A stretch of 64,000 nucleotides of DNA, taken from NCBI GenBank assembly GCA_037074615.1, contig CM073537.1:16821989-16885988 (forward strand), written 5' to 3'. Shown here in pieces: positions 24,142 to 38,985 of the stretch (within the stretch, counting starts at the first letter, position 1; each line of letters begins with the position of its first letter). The position numbers and the translations under genes are program-made. The notes beneath the pieces were generated by a model, which saw nothing but the letters and a program-made list of their open reading frames with translations, did no database searches and was not told the origin of the DNA. The DNA is from Leucaena leucocephala (lineage: Eukaryota > Streptophyta > Magnoliopsida > Fabales > Fabaceae).

Positions 24142-26218
24142 TCATTCTATTAGCTGCACAGCTGCAATTGAAGGTATCTTGTCCCTCAACTTTTGTGTTA
24201 GGGCAACACGAACAGTCATAACTTTTGCAGCCGGTCCGGTAAGCCGCACTTTGACGACATAGTCATTGATCTGAACAAGCTCCAGTGTTCCTCCCCCAGT
24301 GCCACCAAGGTATGGTCTAATCTCAGCAAGAACCTAAAGATAGAGAAACATTATAAGCTTCACAATGCATTCACAAAGCAAAAGGAAGCTGTAAATACAG
24401 AATCCGTCAGCTCTAAGACATATCTGTGTTCTATGCAGAGACGATTTCTACAAAATTGAGGCAAAGATAAAATAGTTGGCATGGAAGGCACATATAATAT
24501 TTGTATGCCCTCTTGTTATTTAGCTCACTATCAGAATTGTTCAAGAAATAAGGAGAGACTTCCAACTTTCTAGCCTTGCTAAGAAGTAAAGTAAACACTA
24601 ATAGCCTAAGAATACAAATAGGATCGAATCCATAACTTTCTACTTAGAAGGGGAGTTTACATGCTACAAGGCCATTGGTGAAGAGTACTCTATATGGATT
24701 TGCAGAATGCACTAATCACTCATTGTCATTTTCAAGATGATGCACATTAATTTTCAATTTCAAAACAAAACATGGTATCCCTTTGAGTTTCAATTTATTC
24801 TTGAACCTTTCAATTAATAAAATCTACCCTCACAACCCCTGAGAAGAAAAAGAGAGTTTGATTGTAGATATGAAAACCTACAGGAAATTGAACGTGATTT
24901 ACTCAAGCTTATAAAAACAACAGCCTTTTTGAGCCTTAGACCTTGAGTTCAAGTGTGCTGCGGTGCAAGTTTCTAGCAGATGATTTTACTTTTACTTCTT
25001 AAATTAAGAGGCCATGAGGATGCATAATATTGATCAAATGATACAAATGCTGGAAACTAATGTATAAATAAATTTCGTACACTTTCAACATTATCCTCAG
25101 TTAATTCGAGTCCAGTCTCAGTGTCAACTATCTGCTCCACCTCCAGGATTTCAGGAATCTTATCTTTAAGTCGTGTTTCTATTCCCATCTTTAAGGTCAT
25201 GGTTGAACTAGGACATGACCCGCATGCTCCTTGTAGCTTGAGTACAACAACAAGGCCATCTATTTCGTGTAGAGCCACATTTCCTCCATCAGCCATCAAG
25301 CTAGGCCTTACCTCATCCAAAACCTTCTCTACATTCTCTTCGGTAAGTGGTAGCACACAGGTTGGTGAAACAACAACTCCTGCAGCATCCAAGTGTTATT
25401 GCTATAACCAATTATTTTCTCAAAATCATTTGCAGGCTAATTAATTTGATATATGAAACTAACAAGTATTACTATAAGTTAAAGTTGCTCTGAAACCTTA
25501 TCCTTTCATTTTAATCATTTGTGTTCATAAGCACCAGAATTGCATATGATAAATTGTTCAAGACAAAGATGTACCAGTGCACATGGCAGCGAACTAACCA
25601 GATCCCTGGGATTCTACTTATCTGGAAACTGTTTTTTCCCTTGCGTGAAAAAAGCAATTTATGTTTGAAAAATATTTTAGAAAAAGTGTTTCTTATTGTC
25701 CAGTTATTTTATTGACGTGCATTTAGGGGAAAGATTTTAACGCAATATTCCATATAAAATTTCGTTCAAAACTCCAAACTCAAAATGCTCACCAATTTTC
25801 GCCCACAAGTAGCACAATATTGGTGCTAATAATCAATTCAATATTGCTCAAATTCATAAGTTCATATAGTTCATTTGATATCAGAATCACCTGTTCTGCT
25901 CCGTCGTCGACAACGCCTAAAAGATCGTGCGAAGTTGATTTGGCGACCTCCGCTAAAAGAACTTTGTTTAGAGGATAATCCTCTAGCATTTGAAATGGAT
26001 TCCTAGGAAGAAAAAAACGAACGGAATTGAATAATTATCCAGAATTAATGGTATGGACAAGGGTAAATAGGAACAAAATCAAAGAGTGCCTTGAAGAGAG
26101 ATATAGGGGTAGAAGATAATTTATCAGATGCTAAGAGCGATGAGTTGAGTAGAGAAGCGGATGAAGTTGCAGCATTGAAGCATTGAGACTGAGAAGAGAG
26201 TATACCACAACCCAACAT
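24142..26218 (-). CDS. Chloroplast NFU-type iron-sulfur cluster scaffold (NFU2/3-like), ~243 aa
   Basis: Assembles and hands [Fe-S] clusters to plastid targets such as photosystem I and ferredoxin-type proteins (family knowledge). Exons, minus strand: 26218 down to about 26090, 26002-25891, 25379-25081, 24333-24142 (stop TGA). Residues 1-80 are Ser/Arg-rich, including SKQSSFSGGRQINFARSFRR, a plastid transit peptide. The first NFU domain has LTEENVEKVLDEVRPSLM and the cluster-binding GACGSCPSS with Cys133 and Cys136. A second, degenerate NFU domain (LTEDNVESVLAEIRPYL ... MTVRVALTQKLRDKIPSIAA) lacks the CxxC, as in plastid NFU1-3. The first intron's donor is uncertain: GC at 26089 or a weak GT at 26074, both in frame and differing by 5 residues. 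Confidence 0.92.
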
Positions 26219-27540
26219 TTGAAAGCTACAACCATAAGAGAAGGGAAAAGCAAAATCGAAGTTTAAAAATTTATCATTTTTGGTTTTCTGGGTGAAGTTC
26301 AATTCTGAATTCTGATATTTGCGTGGAAGATGCTAATAGAAAGCGTTCCCTGATGATTGGCTCAAATTTTGTGATGATTTTATTATTATTATTATTTTAA
26401 AAATTGAAACAAAATGCAGTAGCCGAGTTTGTGGACGCAAGTGAAGGATGAAGGAGGGAGAAGGAGGGAGAGACACGTTGGCCCGTTGGACACAAGTTAA
26501 ATTTTCGCAGTTGAAAACTTAAAATTATATTTGAGATCACAAAATATTCATTTAATTGTGTTCAGCATTCCAATAAATTTAGAAATTGAATTTATATATA
26601 ATGTGATTCATGATAATTTTATATTTTATAGTAATCGATATATTATTAAGTTATTGTCTTTAAAATTATTATTAAAATTAATTATTTTTGTCATATCAAA
26701 ATTTTTATATTTTTTATTATATATTATTTTATTTAAAAAATAATAATTAATACTTTATAATTTTATTTTTTTAAATAATTAAAATAAAATACTTATAAAA
26801 TATAAAATATTTACGTAACACAAAAGTAATTTAAAGTATTTTTAAATACTTAAAAAATATAAAATTTTTAAAAAAATATTTAAAATATTTATTTGACCAT
26901 GTATTATTAAAATAAAAAAGTATAAACTATGTAAAATTATATATAAATTATTAGGTGTTATTTTTTAAATGACGTATTATAAGATAAAAAATATAAAAAT
27001 ATATAATATGAAAAAAACTAACAATTTTAACAGCAAATTTAATGTCATTGGCTTGTTAATTAAAATATTAAATATTAAAATTTTTAATTTAAATTTTTAA
27101 ATATTAAAAATATTATATGCAACTGATTTAAATTTTTTGAGATTTTTATGTATTTAAACCTTTTTTAAATAAGAGTTATCAAGATTATTTTTGTTTGTTT
27201 GTTATTTTTTTCTTTTTCATACTTAATCATTAATATACACACACATTAATACCAATTAGTGTGAAGATTTTGTGTTTGTTTCTTTCTAGTCATCTACTTT
27301 CTACATTCATCATCATATATAACTTTCAGTTATGTTGTTTGGTTCTACGAGTATGAGATTATAAATAAGATTAAATTTGATATGTTTAATTTATATCACA
27401 ACAGGAACATTGGGTCATTGGCATTTGAAGTTTCACTTTCTTTGCTTTTCTTATCTTATATGTCCACTGACATAAATGCTAGACCCACATGATCTAATTA
27501 TATTACTTTAATATAATGTTTTATCTTCTTTGTTGTTGGT

Positions 27541-27795
27541 ACAAATTTTCTTAGAAAGGGGTTAGATTCACCCACGATCCAAGGACAGGGCGAAATCTCC
27601 CTTCCTCCTAGGCGATACTAATGTTAGGTAGAACGAGTCATCTATTATCATCAGGCGTAAACTTAGGCATCCAGGAGCTAGGATATCTCCCTAAGCGCCA
27701 CGACTGGAACCACAACAAAGTGATATTCCTCAGAAAGTGAACACGCTATAAATAGTCGTACGTCTCACCCATTCGCCAGATGAACCTATAGATAA
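27541..27795 (-). repeat. SINE-like dispersed repeat family R1, copy C (best preserved)
   Basis: On the minus strand it reads, in order: GGTTCATCTGGCGAATGGG, GACTATTTATAGCGTG, TATCCTAGCTCCTGGATGCC, TTAGTATCGCCTAGGAGG, GGATCGTGGGTGAATCTAAC and CCCCTTTCTAAGAAAATTTG. It is the least mutated member and therefore the best query for the family. Confidence 0.65.
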
Positions 27796-30700
27796 TGTGT
27801 TTTATCTTTTTTTAAAAGAATTACTAGGAAGATTAAAGCCCAAAACAACAGAAGTTTAAATTAAAAAGGCCAGGCCCTATTTGGGCCCCATCTTGTTACA
27901 ATTGGGCAGATTTAATTCTTTAAGAAAAGAAGTTAAATTGGGCTTCAATTTAGGTGAGGTTTCAGAAATGGGCCTGTGTGATTTTAAATAAATGACCAAA
28001 ATTTTACGTTTATGTCCCTTCGAATTTCATCTGTATTTTTGGAAAAACAAATTATAATGAGGAAACTTAATGAATCAGCCCTATACGTATACTCATTTTT
28101 ATGTAACTCCCTATACTTTAAAATTTTCATTGAATATTTTAAACTGAAAAACAATGTTTTAAAATAGAAAAATAATTATATAAAAGTATGCCAGCATGAA
28201 TATACATGAGATTTTTTAGAGTTTCTCTCTCTCTCTCTATTATAGAATATCATTATTAATTATTAAATTAAATATTTTTTAATAATATTTTTTGGACTTA
28301 TATACCTACTTACTCTTATATATACTTAACATCCTTTTCTCCAGTCATATACATGTTTACATATGTATTTTTTCCCAACCCAATAATTTAGTCATTAACA
28401 TTCTCAAATTTTTAAAATCCCTAACATGCATGTTGTTCTTCCCAAATTTTAAAAATTATGCTATTCTTTTATTAAAATTAGAAATTTTCTCGGAGATAGA
28501 TGTCTTGTCACAACTCACGACTAGTAAGTAGTTACTGTCCTTAGCAAGAAGGATATGCATCCAAAATAATGCATAATTGGAAATCTGGGGCCCACCATCT
28601 TGACATTTTGATTTGAAGGACAAAAAATATAATTATTAAGACTGTCTATTAAATGAATCTAAACAATTTTAACGCACAAAATTTAGATTACGTGAAAAAA
28701 AAAATATTCTAGTACTCAAATTTTGAGTTGGAAATTTCCATTTCAAATATGACTAGAATAATTTAAAATTAAAAAAATATATATAATATTTTCTTCAATT
28801 TATTAAAACCTTAAACCATCATTTTTCTCATTGCGATGACATTCTCTTTTTGACCAATGAAAAGCAAGCTTATCTTTAATCTTATCCTATCCCCCACCCA
28901 AAAAGCAAAGGTTTCCCTTTTCATCTCAACTAAGAAAAACTACCATGTAAGAATATCCACTTTTTTGGGCAAAAATGTTCATCTCATTGAGCAAAAGCAT
29001 AGTATTATATAAAAGCTAATTTTGTTGATAAAAAGAAAATTAAAAGCATCCCAATATGTGCGTGTTAAATGTTTGAAGGGTCGAATTTAATTTTAGAATC
29101 AAGAGAGGTATATACCAAATTCAAAAGATTGATCTGAAATTCAGCTAAATTAAATCTTTGAGATAATATAAATTGGAATATTTAAAATTAAAACTCCCAT
29201 GCCGTGTCGGCATCAAGTTAATTATATAAAATTAAGTGAAATTTGAGTCTCAAATTATTGGATTGTCAACTTCTCAACTACGGTATTTTATTAAAAGTGG
29301 AATAATCATCAGACCAAACATAAAATATTAAATTATATTATATTTATAAATTATGCTAACTCATTTTATTGGGCAAACACATGGGAAGCTCGATCGCTCC
29401 AATAAATTTCATTCCTAAATTTTTTTAAAAAACACTTTTAATCCAATTTGTGTGTCAACAAAAGAACAATATGCAATCAAAGTTTCAGATTCTTGTCTGC
29501 CGTTTTGTCACTAATTAACTCTAAATCACAATTATTCAATCCTAAACTAATTTATACTTCTTCCATTTGATTAATTTTGATGATAAATCGCTCTGTTTTT
29601 TGGGATCTATGGGTAAACAAGAGATTATCAATCATATGAATTATCAAGTAAGTAGTCTCAATAATAAAAAAAATAATAAATTAACTAATTGAACTTATTT
29701 TTTCTCGTGTAAGAAAAAAATATAAAATTTAGATTAAATTTTTTATATTTATTATATCAAATTCTTTAATATGTATCATATTTTTCATGTGAATTTATAA
29801 TTAAATGATAATATTTCAAAAATATATAACACATGATCATTGGAAAATTTAGTATAATGAATATAAAGAATTTGATCTAAGTATTCTTTTGGCAAAAAAA
29901 TATACTAACTGATAGAATTATTTATGACTGTTTGAATCAAATTACCAAGTGATCAATCTTGAGTCTTACCTTATTGATAAAGGAGTGGGAAAGGAATCTA
30001 CACTCAATTATTCAAGAGGACAAAAAAAATTCAGGGCAAGGCAGTGAAAGAAATTGAAAGACTTTTGCGGAGAAAAATGTAAGTAAGGAAATCCAAAATT
30101 TATATATAAATGCACAGTTAAAATTTTTAAAGTTTTAATTTTTTTATTCATCATATAAATAAGTTACCACGTATTTTTTAAAAAACATAAAATTACCAAT
30201 CACATTCTTACATGATAACTTATTGTATCAAATGGTAACTTAAGAACTCTAGTAAGAAAATCAATATTAAATGATGATCTATTTATAATTGAAATTTTGA
30301 AATTTATAGCTCAAACTTTTATATTTACAGTTTGAAGGTCCTCGTTTTATATTAATTAATATTCTTCCAATATCCTTAATTATCACTCTCCTAATTTTGT
30401 ATTTATACTCTTGTAATGTTTAAGAAAAACACAAATTTTAACAATATCTTTAGCATGTAAATTGTAAATAGTTAGTTAAATTACATAAAACTCCCCTAGA
30501 ACTTTAAAATTTAGTAATGAACGCTCATAAATTTTCAAGTACTCTTGGCTCATGACCCCAGCCATCAATAACTCCATAAAATTTAAGTTATATACATATA
30601 GATAATACACATAACAAAACTAATATTAATAGAAGAGTTATGTGCATAAATGAAAGTTTAAAACGTTAATTGTAAAGTTTTAAAAATTAGAAAGGTTATT

Positions 30701-33700
30701 TATATATATAATATAAAGTTCAAGGGTCTATGTATAATTATCAAATATCTCTATGGTAAGAATGAGATGAGATATTGGTGACACTCAAAGTTCAAATCTT
30801 TCCAATGTTAAAAATAAGTAAATTAAATAAACAGGTAAATACTCATTCTATACAATATTAATATAAGTCACGAATAAGACTTAGAACAGATCGATTTCAT
30901 ATAATGCGTATTTAGTTGGAATTAAGGAGCTTAATAATTAGCAATAATATATTAATGAGTAATAATAGTTTAATGCGAAGCATTATTTAATTTGAAGATG
31001 ATGGAGCAGAGGGATGGATGATAAGGATATTATTGAAAATGAAGCGAGAGGGCATTGGATCCAGGGAAGATAAGCTTGCGTACCCAAATGCAGAGATTCC
31101 TTTTGTCTTCTTTAATCCTAATTAATTCATTCATTAATTAATACAATTAAAACCTAGTTAATATATGTGCGTGCATGTTATTTTATGTATATTAATTGCA
31201 TATAAAAATGTTAGGTAAGTCATCCTCCGAATCTGATGCATAATTCAATGTGGGAGCTGAATTGGATCCATGCACACTTTTCTTTACCCTCTTCAATGTT
31301 TAATCAACAATTTCGCTTTTTTTTTTAATTTTTTTTATTATTAATTAGTCATCTCAACTATGATCATGTGTGTGTGTATATTAATATTCCCTCTATTTTT
31401 ATTTTCCTTTTATTTTTTAATTTTAATTCATTTTTTTATGAATAGACACACAATGTTCTATAAGGTAGTATATATGTGTGGGTATGTTCGGAAATTTTGA
31501 AAAAAAAAAATCGTACAGTTTGAGATATTATTTTAACATCAATATGGACTTGAAACACACCACTATGATATATATATATATTAGGGTTTTTTTTTGTGAA
31601 TAAAAATTTTAAATATAGATTTTTCACTTATTTGTTTTTCAAATTATATATACAATAAGCACGGATGTAGTTATTTATATCTTGCTGGCACAAAAAAAAA
31701 TACAATTATTTATGCATTCAACAAATTAACATGAGAAAACTGAATAATATTTTTTGTAAAAATTAAAATTTAAGCAAGTTTTTTAAAAGTCATATAAATA
31801 TATATCCAGGCCAAACAATTGGCAAATTGAGTATTTTGTTTTATAAATTCTCAAGGTTTTTTATTGGAGTTTTTTTTTATAAAAAAATATCCATATGTTC
31901 AAACATGTCACCTCTTTGGTGAAGTATTATATGCTTATCATATATATATTCGACACGTATCCAATAGACAAATACGTATATATGTTTATTTTCTTATTAG
32001 ATTCGATGTGCTATTGGACCAATCAATAATTGTATTGGAAAATTAACAAGATTCTGATTCACTTCACTAGGCCGAGAAAATAATGAAATTGATGGGCTAA
32101 ATAATTAATGAAAAATCAGATATATATTGTCAAAGTCAGTCTTAAATATTCTTCATTTATTTATTTCTTGGAAAAAATCAAATGCTTATATTTTTATAAC
32201 CGTTTGATCTTTTTGTGCATGACATCACTTGTTTTATTATATTTTTTGTGAGATTTACATGATTTCAATAAAACACGTGTCTACACTCTGAATGAGGAAA
32301 CTCATGGGATTTTTTTTAATAGATTCACAAATTTTGAGTAAAATTTTAATTAGCTGCAACACTTGTAGTTTTAATATATATATATATAAATATTTTTTCA
32401 AGACAGAGTTATTGACTTTCTTAGGTTAAAACTTAAAGTTAATTTTACATGAAAGTGTTGTGATAGTTTGTCAGAAAATAATTACAAATTATTTAATTCA
32501 TTCGCAACAATTTTTCAATTATTTTAGAGAATTTACGGTTTTGAAATATCTTATTAGAAATTTTTATATGATTATTGGGTGTAATTTCCTTCCATTATTT
32601 TAAACCTAGTTGGGTGACTTTGTGTGGCCCTTCTTTGCAGGGATTCCGCAAACTTCAAAGTTTAAGAGGACGATGGATAACAAATATTTTCTTTAATACA
32701 GGATAAATTTAATTATCTATATTTATGTATATGTGTACCAATATAAAATAAAATCACAACCATTGCTAAATTAATTGCTTCTTAATTTTCATAATTTTTA
32801 ATAATTTTTTACCAAATCTTAGTACCAAGTATCTAAGTTTAGGGTTCATAACTATCCCTCTTAATATAAGTATTTTTTTCATAAATTAAACTTGATACCT
32901 TGAGGGATTTAATAAGATCTTATACTACTAGATTAACTATATATTAATATAAGAAAAACTAATTTACACCTTCTTTTAAAGTGTAGCTCAAGTTTGAATT
33001 AGATCTATGTATTTTTTTTTTAAAATCAGACCCTTATAGTTGGATTCGTTATAGCTTATTATAGGCATCCATTATTGAGTGTACAAATTGTTAACGTTAA
33101 TTTATAGAATTTCAAGACTTTATGATTTTTTTTTTCATTTCACAACGTTTTAATGTTTTAATGTCCGTGAATTTTTATAAATTAAATTTTATAAAATTAT
33201 AAATTAAAATTAACCAATCAAATCAAACAATAAAAGTTCAATTCAAATAAAATAAACTATAGAAGATATCTAATTTAAAATTGAGGTGAATTATAAAAAC
33301 TTTTTCTTTTTTATATAGGGTTTATATAAAAATGCAATTCTCTCCTAATATTTAGTTTTAAAAAAAATCAGCTTAATAAAATTAAAATATAAATTGATTG
33401 TATTAAATAGAATTCACTTGTTTAAAAAACAAAAAATAAAGTAGCTAGCTAGGCACATGGGATTGATGTGATGGGGTTCTCTATCTAAAGCTAAGAAAAA
33501 GAAAAGAAGAGAAAGTTGAGTTCCATATTAACTTAGGAGCCTCAATCACCAAAAGCTTTCTCTAATTCTAATAATACAATTAAGAGTCAATTGCTTGTTT
33601 AATCAGCCTCTTAATCACAAGCAACATGTCCCCATCATAAACTGACACTCATTACATGTTCGCAAACAACATATGACCAACCCATTTGCTTGGCTGGGAT

Positions 33701-36700
33701 GGCAACACGTGTCATTTTTATAGACATGACCCCACATCATGGGGCACATTTTATATGGTCATGTTGCGTTTTATAGTGCCTTATCAAGAAGCAAAGTGAC
33801 AATGACTATCTTATATGAATCCAGAGATAATTGATGCAATCAATGTGGCTACCCATTTGTTGAAATTTAAATTCCCTCAATTGGGTCCGCTTTAGATTCC
33901 TTTTATAGATAAGCATGATTGAGATCCCATTGGAGTTTTATCACCTTAAGTTTTTTTATTATATTCTCTACATATGTATATGTTATTTTGTTTTTTAACA
34001 ATAAGACTAAAATCTACCTGATTTTTCTGAGCTTTAGAACTTTAAGTCAGTTATATATAAATTAATAATATTTTAAAAATTAAATTTAACCTTTTTAATA
34101 TTTTAAATGTTGACATTAAACCTTTTGTCGTTAAGTTACTGACAGAAACTATTATTTTAGATTGATAATGATGATGTGGCATCTAACATGGATTAAAAAA
34201 TTTAGGTTATAACATACAAAACCTCTTGAACTTTAGGACAATTGCAGATAACTCCCTTGATATTTCAAAATTTTTAAATACTAGACTATATTTGTAGATA
34301 ATTTTTTATTTTTTTGCTATACATTTTCAATACAAAAATATATGATTCTTTTTGTATGTATGAAATATTCTCAAAATTTTAATGCTGAATAGCATTTCTC
34401 AAACAAATGTTAATGAAATTTGTATATCATATATATATATAAGAACAAAATTGTTTGTCATTATTCATAAATTATTTAGTACGGCAGGCATAATTTAGTA
34501 ATAGATTTCAATTGTTTTGGGATGGGTTTTTTGTTTAATATTCAATTTGTAAAGGAATATTCAAATTGAATATTCCTGTGCATCATCATCTGAACAAGGG
34601 AAATTTCTCTATATGACAAGAAAAGAGATGTTTATTTCAATATATATTCTGAATGTTATGAACTGTTATATATATTATGAATTTTACAAGGTCTTCATTT
34701 TTTAAGTGTAAGGCAAGAATCCAACACAAACTCAGTTGGACATAACTCTGTAATAACTGTCTCTAGAAAAACTGTGAGCTATCTTGGCAGGATTCAAGAA
34801 TGGGAGAATCGCGTTTAAGTTTTAGAAGATTGAATTGATGGTAATTAAATTTAAAATGAATCCTAAAAAAATGACTTGTAAATATAAATTCAAGTAGTTG
34901 GAAACATGTTACATATTTGAAACTCGTTATTTTCACACTTAACTGTCAGTGATTCACTTTTCTGGGATCGAACTTTTATATTTTCTGTTCGAGAATATAT
35001 ATAATAGTTATATATACCATCCTTGGTTTCGACAGCTAAATATGAATATGAGTACAGCAGAGTCCCACAAATGATTTGATCAAGTCTAGGTGGCTAGATT
35101 AGATATCTTGTATATGAATCTGTGTCTCTCAAGAATAATAATTTAATTAATAGGAAAATAAATGGGATTATGAAACAAACAGTATAATCACAGGTAATAT
35201 TATCATTATCATCCCTCCAACAAACTGGTAATATTATTGTATGATATACATCTTTCACACTTACTTTACAATTTAGTTAAGTGTTTCACTTTCCTTGTGG
35301 ATTAATCCTCGCATGGTTAACCCATTAATTAATTATCACTTTATTTTAACTCAATCTCTTCATGAATCCCCAGGTCAAGATCATCCACCCTCCAACTTTG
35401 ACAGATTAGCACTTATTTTATTTAGATAAATTAAACCCCATCTACGATCCACCTCCAGTGAAGATATATATATATAATATACTATCAACCGGATATTATT
35501 TTTATATCCTATTATTAGGTATGTAAACATCTGACTAATCTAGTTTAGATGTTCGTAGCTTCTCTTCTTAGCACAAATATTTTTTTTTGGACTTGAACTC
35601 TAGACTTAGATAGATTTATTAGTGGGGCCTTCCACTGCTAGATCAATTTTATATTAGTAATATATATATATGTATATATATTATATAGCAAACAAATAGG
35701 GTTTCACATCTTTAATTAGAAGACTCTATGTATGCCCATGATCACATAGGTCTTTGAATTTTGACCAATATTCTCTCAAGTGAAAAAACTTGTAACTCAA
35801 GACTATTATCTTATTAATTAATCCAAATTAGTGGACACTACTTATTTATTTATTTATTTATACTTTTGCACTATTTCATTGCACCAATTGTTGTAGGAAA
35901 ATTTGGTACTATGTCCTTTTTATTTTGTATTCATTATGTCCTTTTTTTTCTAAAGATATACTTCCTCGTTACTTTTTATAAGAAATAAATATATACATTA
36001 TCAATATTAAGGAAAATATGTTAATTTAGTTAGAAGTTTTAATGAAGATGGACAGAATTTTTTTTCCAATAATACATTTAAGAAAATTGACTAAAGTGAT
36101 CCATTTATTAATGAATGTATTTCCAAAATATTTTTCTCTTTTCTTTGATAAGAATATAAGTAAAAAACCAATAATTAAGAAAAAAAATCACAATCCCATT
36201 TATTCCTTATAAAAGAGAATGTGGGAGTAGTTTGGTTTTTAGAAGGGGAAACAGGATTTAGGATTATGCATACTCACATGTACGATGAAGTAAGGAAACG
36301 TGCGTGTCCCAAAAACCGGGCACTATTTTTTTTTTATTACTTGTCACAAAAGTTATTTTTATAGAAATTGATAAAATTATTAAATAGTATCAAATTTTAA
36401 TTTATGATTTTTCTAAAATGTCCTTAGTATTCTTTAAATAAAAACTATTCCTAATTTAATATATTTTTGAAATTTGTAATTAAAAAGGGAAAAACAGAAA
36501 ATGGAAAATTTAATTCATTCTTAGAATCTAAAATTAATAAGCATTATGAAACATGATGGAAAATAATATTTTTATAATAAAAAATTATGGGTATTATTAT
36601 TTAAGAATGATGTGAAACACAAATTATTATTTGTGGTGGGGTTCAGATATTTGTGGGTCAACATGTCGGGCTACTGATTCTTCAAAGAAAGCTTTCGACG

Positions 36701-37204
36701 AGTTATTTCTAGTCTGAGCTATTTATTGCCATTTGGCTTTTATGGCAAAACTGTGATGATGTTTTTTTTTTCTTTTCCTTTTCTAATTTTTACCCATAAG
36801 GAAGTTTAATGAAATTAGAAATTTAATTTAATTTGTCGTTATATGGTTTTTTGTTTGGGCATATTAATGAAGGTTTCTTAACAACAAAGTTCATTCTTTA
36901 ATCCCTTTATGGTTTTGAGGGGGGAAATCATTGAATGAAAGCAAATTAATGTGAGAACATATTATATATATATATATGGCAAATGATTTGATCAAATTTT
37001 TATTTAATTATCAACAAATCCAATTTCGAATGGTTCTTTATCTTAATTTCTTTTTCTTGCATTTTTCCCAGTTGTCTCATAGATATACATAACATATCTT
37101 TTGATTCCTATTCATGTTATAGTCATCCTATATGATCCCCTGTGCAAATATGCAAAACTCAAGATGATAAATTAGATTCTTCAAGACTCATAAAAAATAT
37201 ATTT

Positions 37205-37465
37205 AATACTCCATCTAATCCTAAATATATGAATTAGTTAAAGAGTTTATTTTAATTTTAAATATAATATTTTAATATATTTTATCTGCTAAAGTTATAA
37301 TTTGCTCCCACACTATTTTTATTAATTGCATATATTAAAGTAATTTTTATCCTAGAGTAATTTCAGTGTAAATAATTAAATAGAGTATTTTAAAATAATT
37401 AATAAATATTTTTTATTGATAATTAATTTAACTGATTTTAAAAAATTAGTTAGAGAGAGTACAGT
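37205..37465. repeat. AT-rich Stowaway-like MITE relic
   Basis: Begins CTCCATCTAATCCTAAATATATGAATTAG and ends TTAGTTAGAGAGAGTACAG, matching the ends of the MITE family at 16575-16826 and 52735-52972. Internal TTAAATATAATATTTTAATATATTTTAT is also shared. It is diverged. Confidence 0.4.
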
Positions 37466-38432
37466 TTATAATGAAGTGAATGATATTAATAATAATAATA
37501 ATAATAATAATTCTTCACAAAGAAGAGAGGAAGGATAGATGGAAAATCTTGGGTGGATAGAAGAGGAAGTAGTCAACATGAGAAATCACAAGATTCAAGA
37601 AAAGGTGATGATGGGGAATCCCAATGAGATCTGGATTTAGTTAGTTAATTAAGAAATTGATGAGACATTAATTCATTAAATTTGAGAAGACTAGATATGG
37701 AACTTCACATAATCACATGTACGGAAAGAATAATCAAATCCCAGAGCTTGAACTTCTCAACAAAAACCTAGCTTGAAATTCAGGGAAGAAAAAAGAAAAA
37801 CAAAACAGAGAGAAAGAGATTGGATAACTTCATTTGTTTTGATTGTTGAATTTTAATGAAGTCTAGTAATAGGACAATGACTATGTCTGGAATATCTTGT
37901 TCACTTGCCAACCACCAATTGGGATCTTCTCTTATATAAATAATTATTCAATTTCAACATTCATGTTTAATTTAAATTTAAATTATGCAGTATTCAATTT
38001 TCATTTCTTAACACAAAATTATAGAAGAATTTTTCATTTTAAATATTTCTAAAAGCAAGTAATAGGGGAAATTAAATCATTAAAAAAAATATAATCACTA
38101 AAAAATCTTATAATAAATGACTAATATATAATACATATTCTAATATAAAATAATAATAATATGTTCATATTTATTCACTAATTTTAAAATTTTTTAATAA
38201 TTATATTTTTTTTAATATTCTCTTAATCTTTAATATAATAACTACTAATTTAATTTTGTAGGTATCATATTAAGGACATGTATCTTATAATTTTTTTAAA
38301 GTAATATGCCCTAAATCAATTATAACTTTGTTTGCCAAAAAGGAAAAATAAATAAACATAGAACTCTGTGGTCCCCACCCTTTCCCAGACATTACAGTGA
38401 AGCACAAGTATATACAAAACAAAACACAATAT

Positions 38433-38456
38433 CACCTATATATATATATATATATT
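38433..38456 (+). promoter_or_regulatory. (TA)n core promoter candidate of the DUF863-type gene
   Basis: A (TA)10 tract followed by TTAACAAATACTAAATAAG and then a (CT)n leader. It lies upstream of a pyrimidine-rich 5' leader that has (CT)n at 38475-38490 and about 38900-38936 and (CAT)n at 38777-38811. These are typical of plant leaders. The transcription start is not determined. Confidence 0.4.
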
Positions 38457-38773
38457 AACAAATACTAAATAAGATCTCTCTCTCTCTCTCTGTCCCTCTC
38501 TTCTCTCTCTAAATATCAGACGGGTAAGAGGCACTTGTTCATTCACATACAAACACATTGCTCCTCCATCATTTTTTTTTTTTTTTGCCTTTTCTTGCCT
38601 GCCTCCTCCTCTCACAGCCTGTCAAGCCAGAATTATTAAACCCTTGATTCTCTGTTTTGCTTGTTTTTAATTTAGAGCTGTGTTTAGCTTTCTTGTTTAC
38701 AACTAAACAATGGAATGCTATTGACCTGCCAAGAGATTTTCTGCTGTCTCTGAGCTTTTTCCTTCTCAAAATA

Positions 38774-38811
<38 letters not shown>

Positions 38812-38901
38812 GGTGCCCTTCATGCACTTCTTGGAATAATCCGTCCCTGTCTCTCTTCTGATTCTCCCAGAATATAGCTTATAACTTCTACCTCCCCTGT
38901 T

Positions 38902-38954
<53 letters not shown>

Positions 38955-38985
38955 CAGATTGGTTCTGTTCACAACGTTCTGACTT

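Larger units (their letters stand above)
26219..38430. other. 12-kb AT-rich gene desert
   Basis: No gene is supported across this stretch. 26500-27200 is exceptionally A+T-rich. It contains R1 copy C (27541-27795), a MITE relic (37205-37465) and an (AAT)n microsatellite (37484-37511). A CACGTG G-box lies near 33705, next to nested inverted repeats (33720-33765). Many poly-T and TA runs also occur. Short frames at 26531, 28292, 31436 and 31864 are low-complexity. Confidence 0.65.

Noticed and set aside
33700..33765. G-box with nested inverted repeats, considered as a promoter
   Set aside because: No gene follows within several kilobases on either strand.
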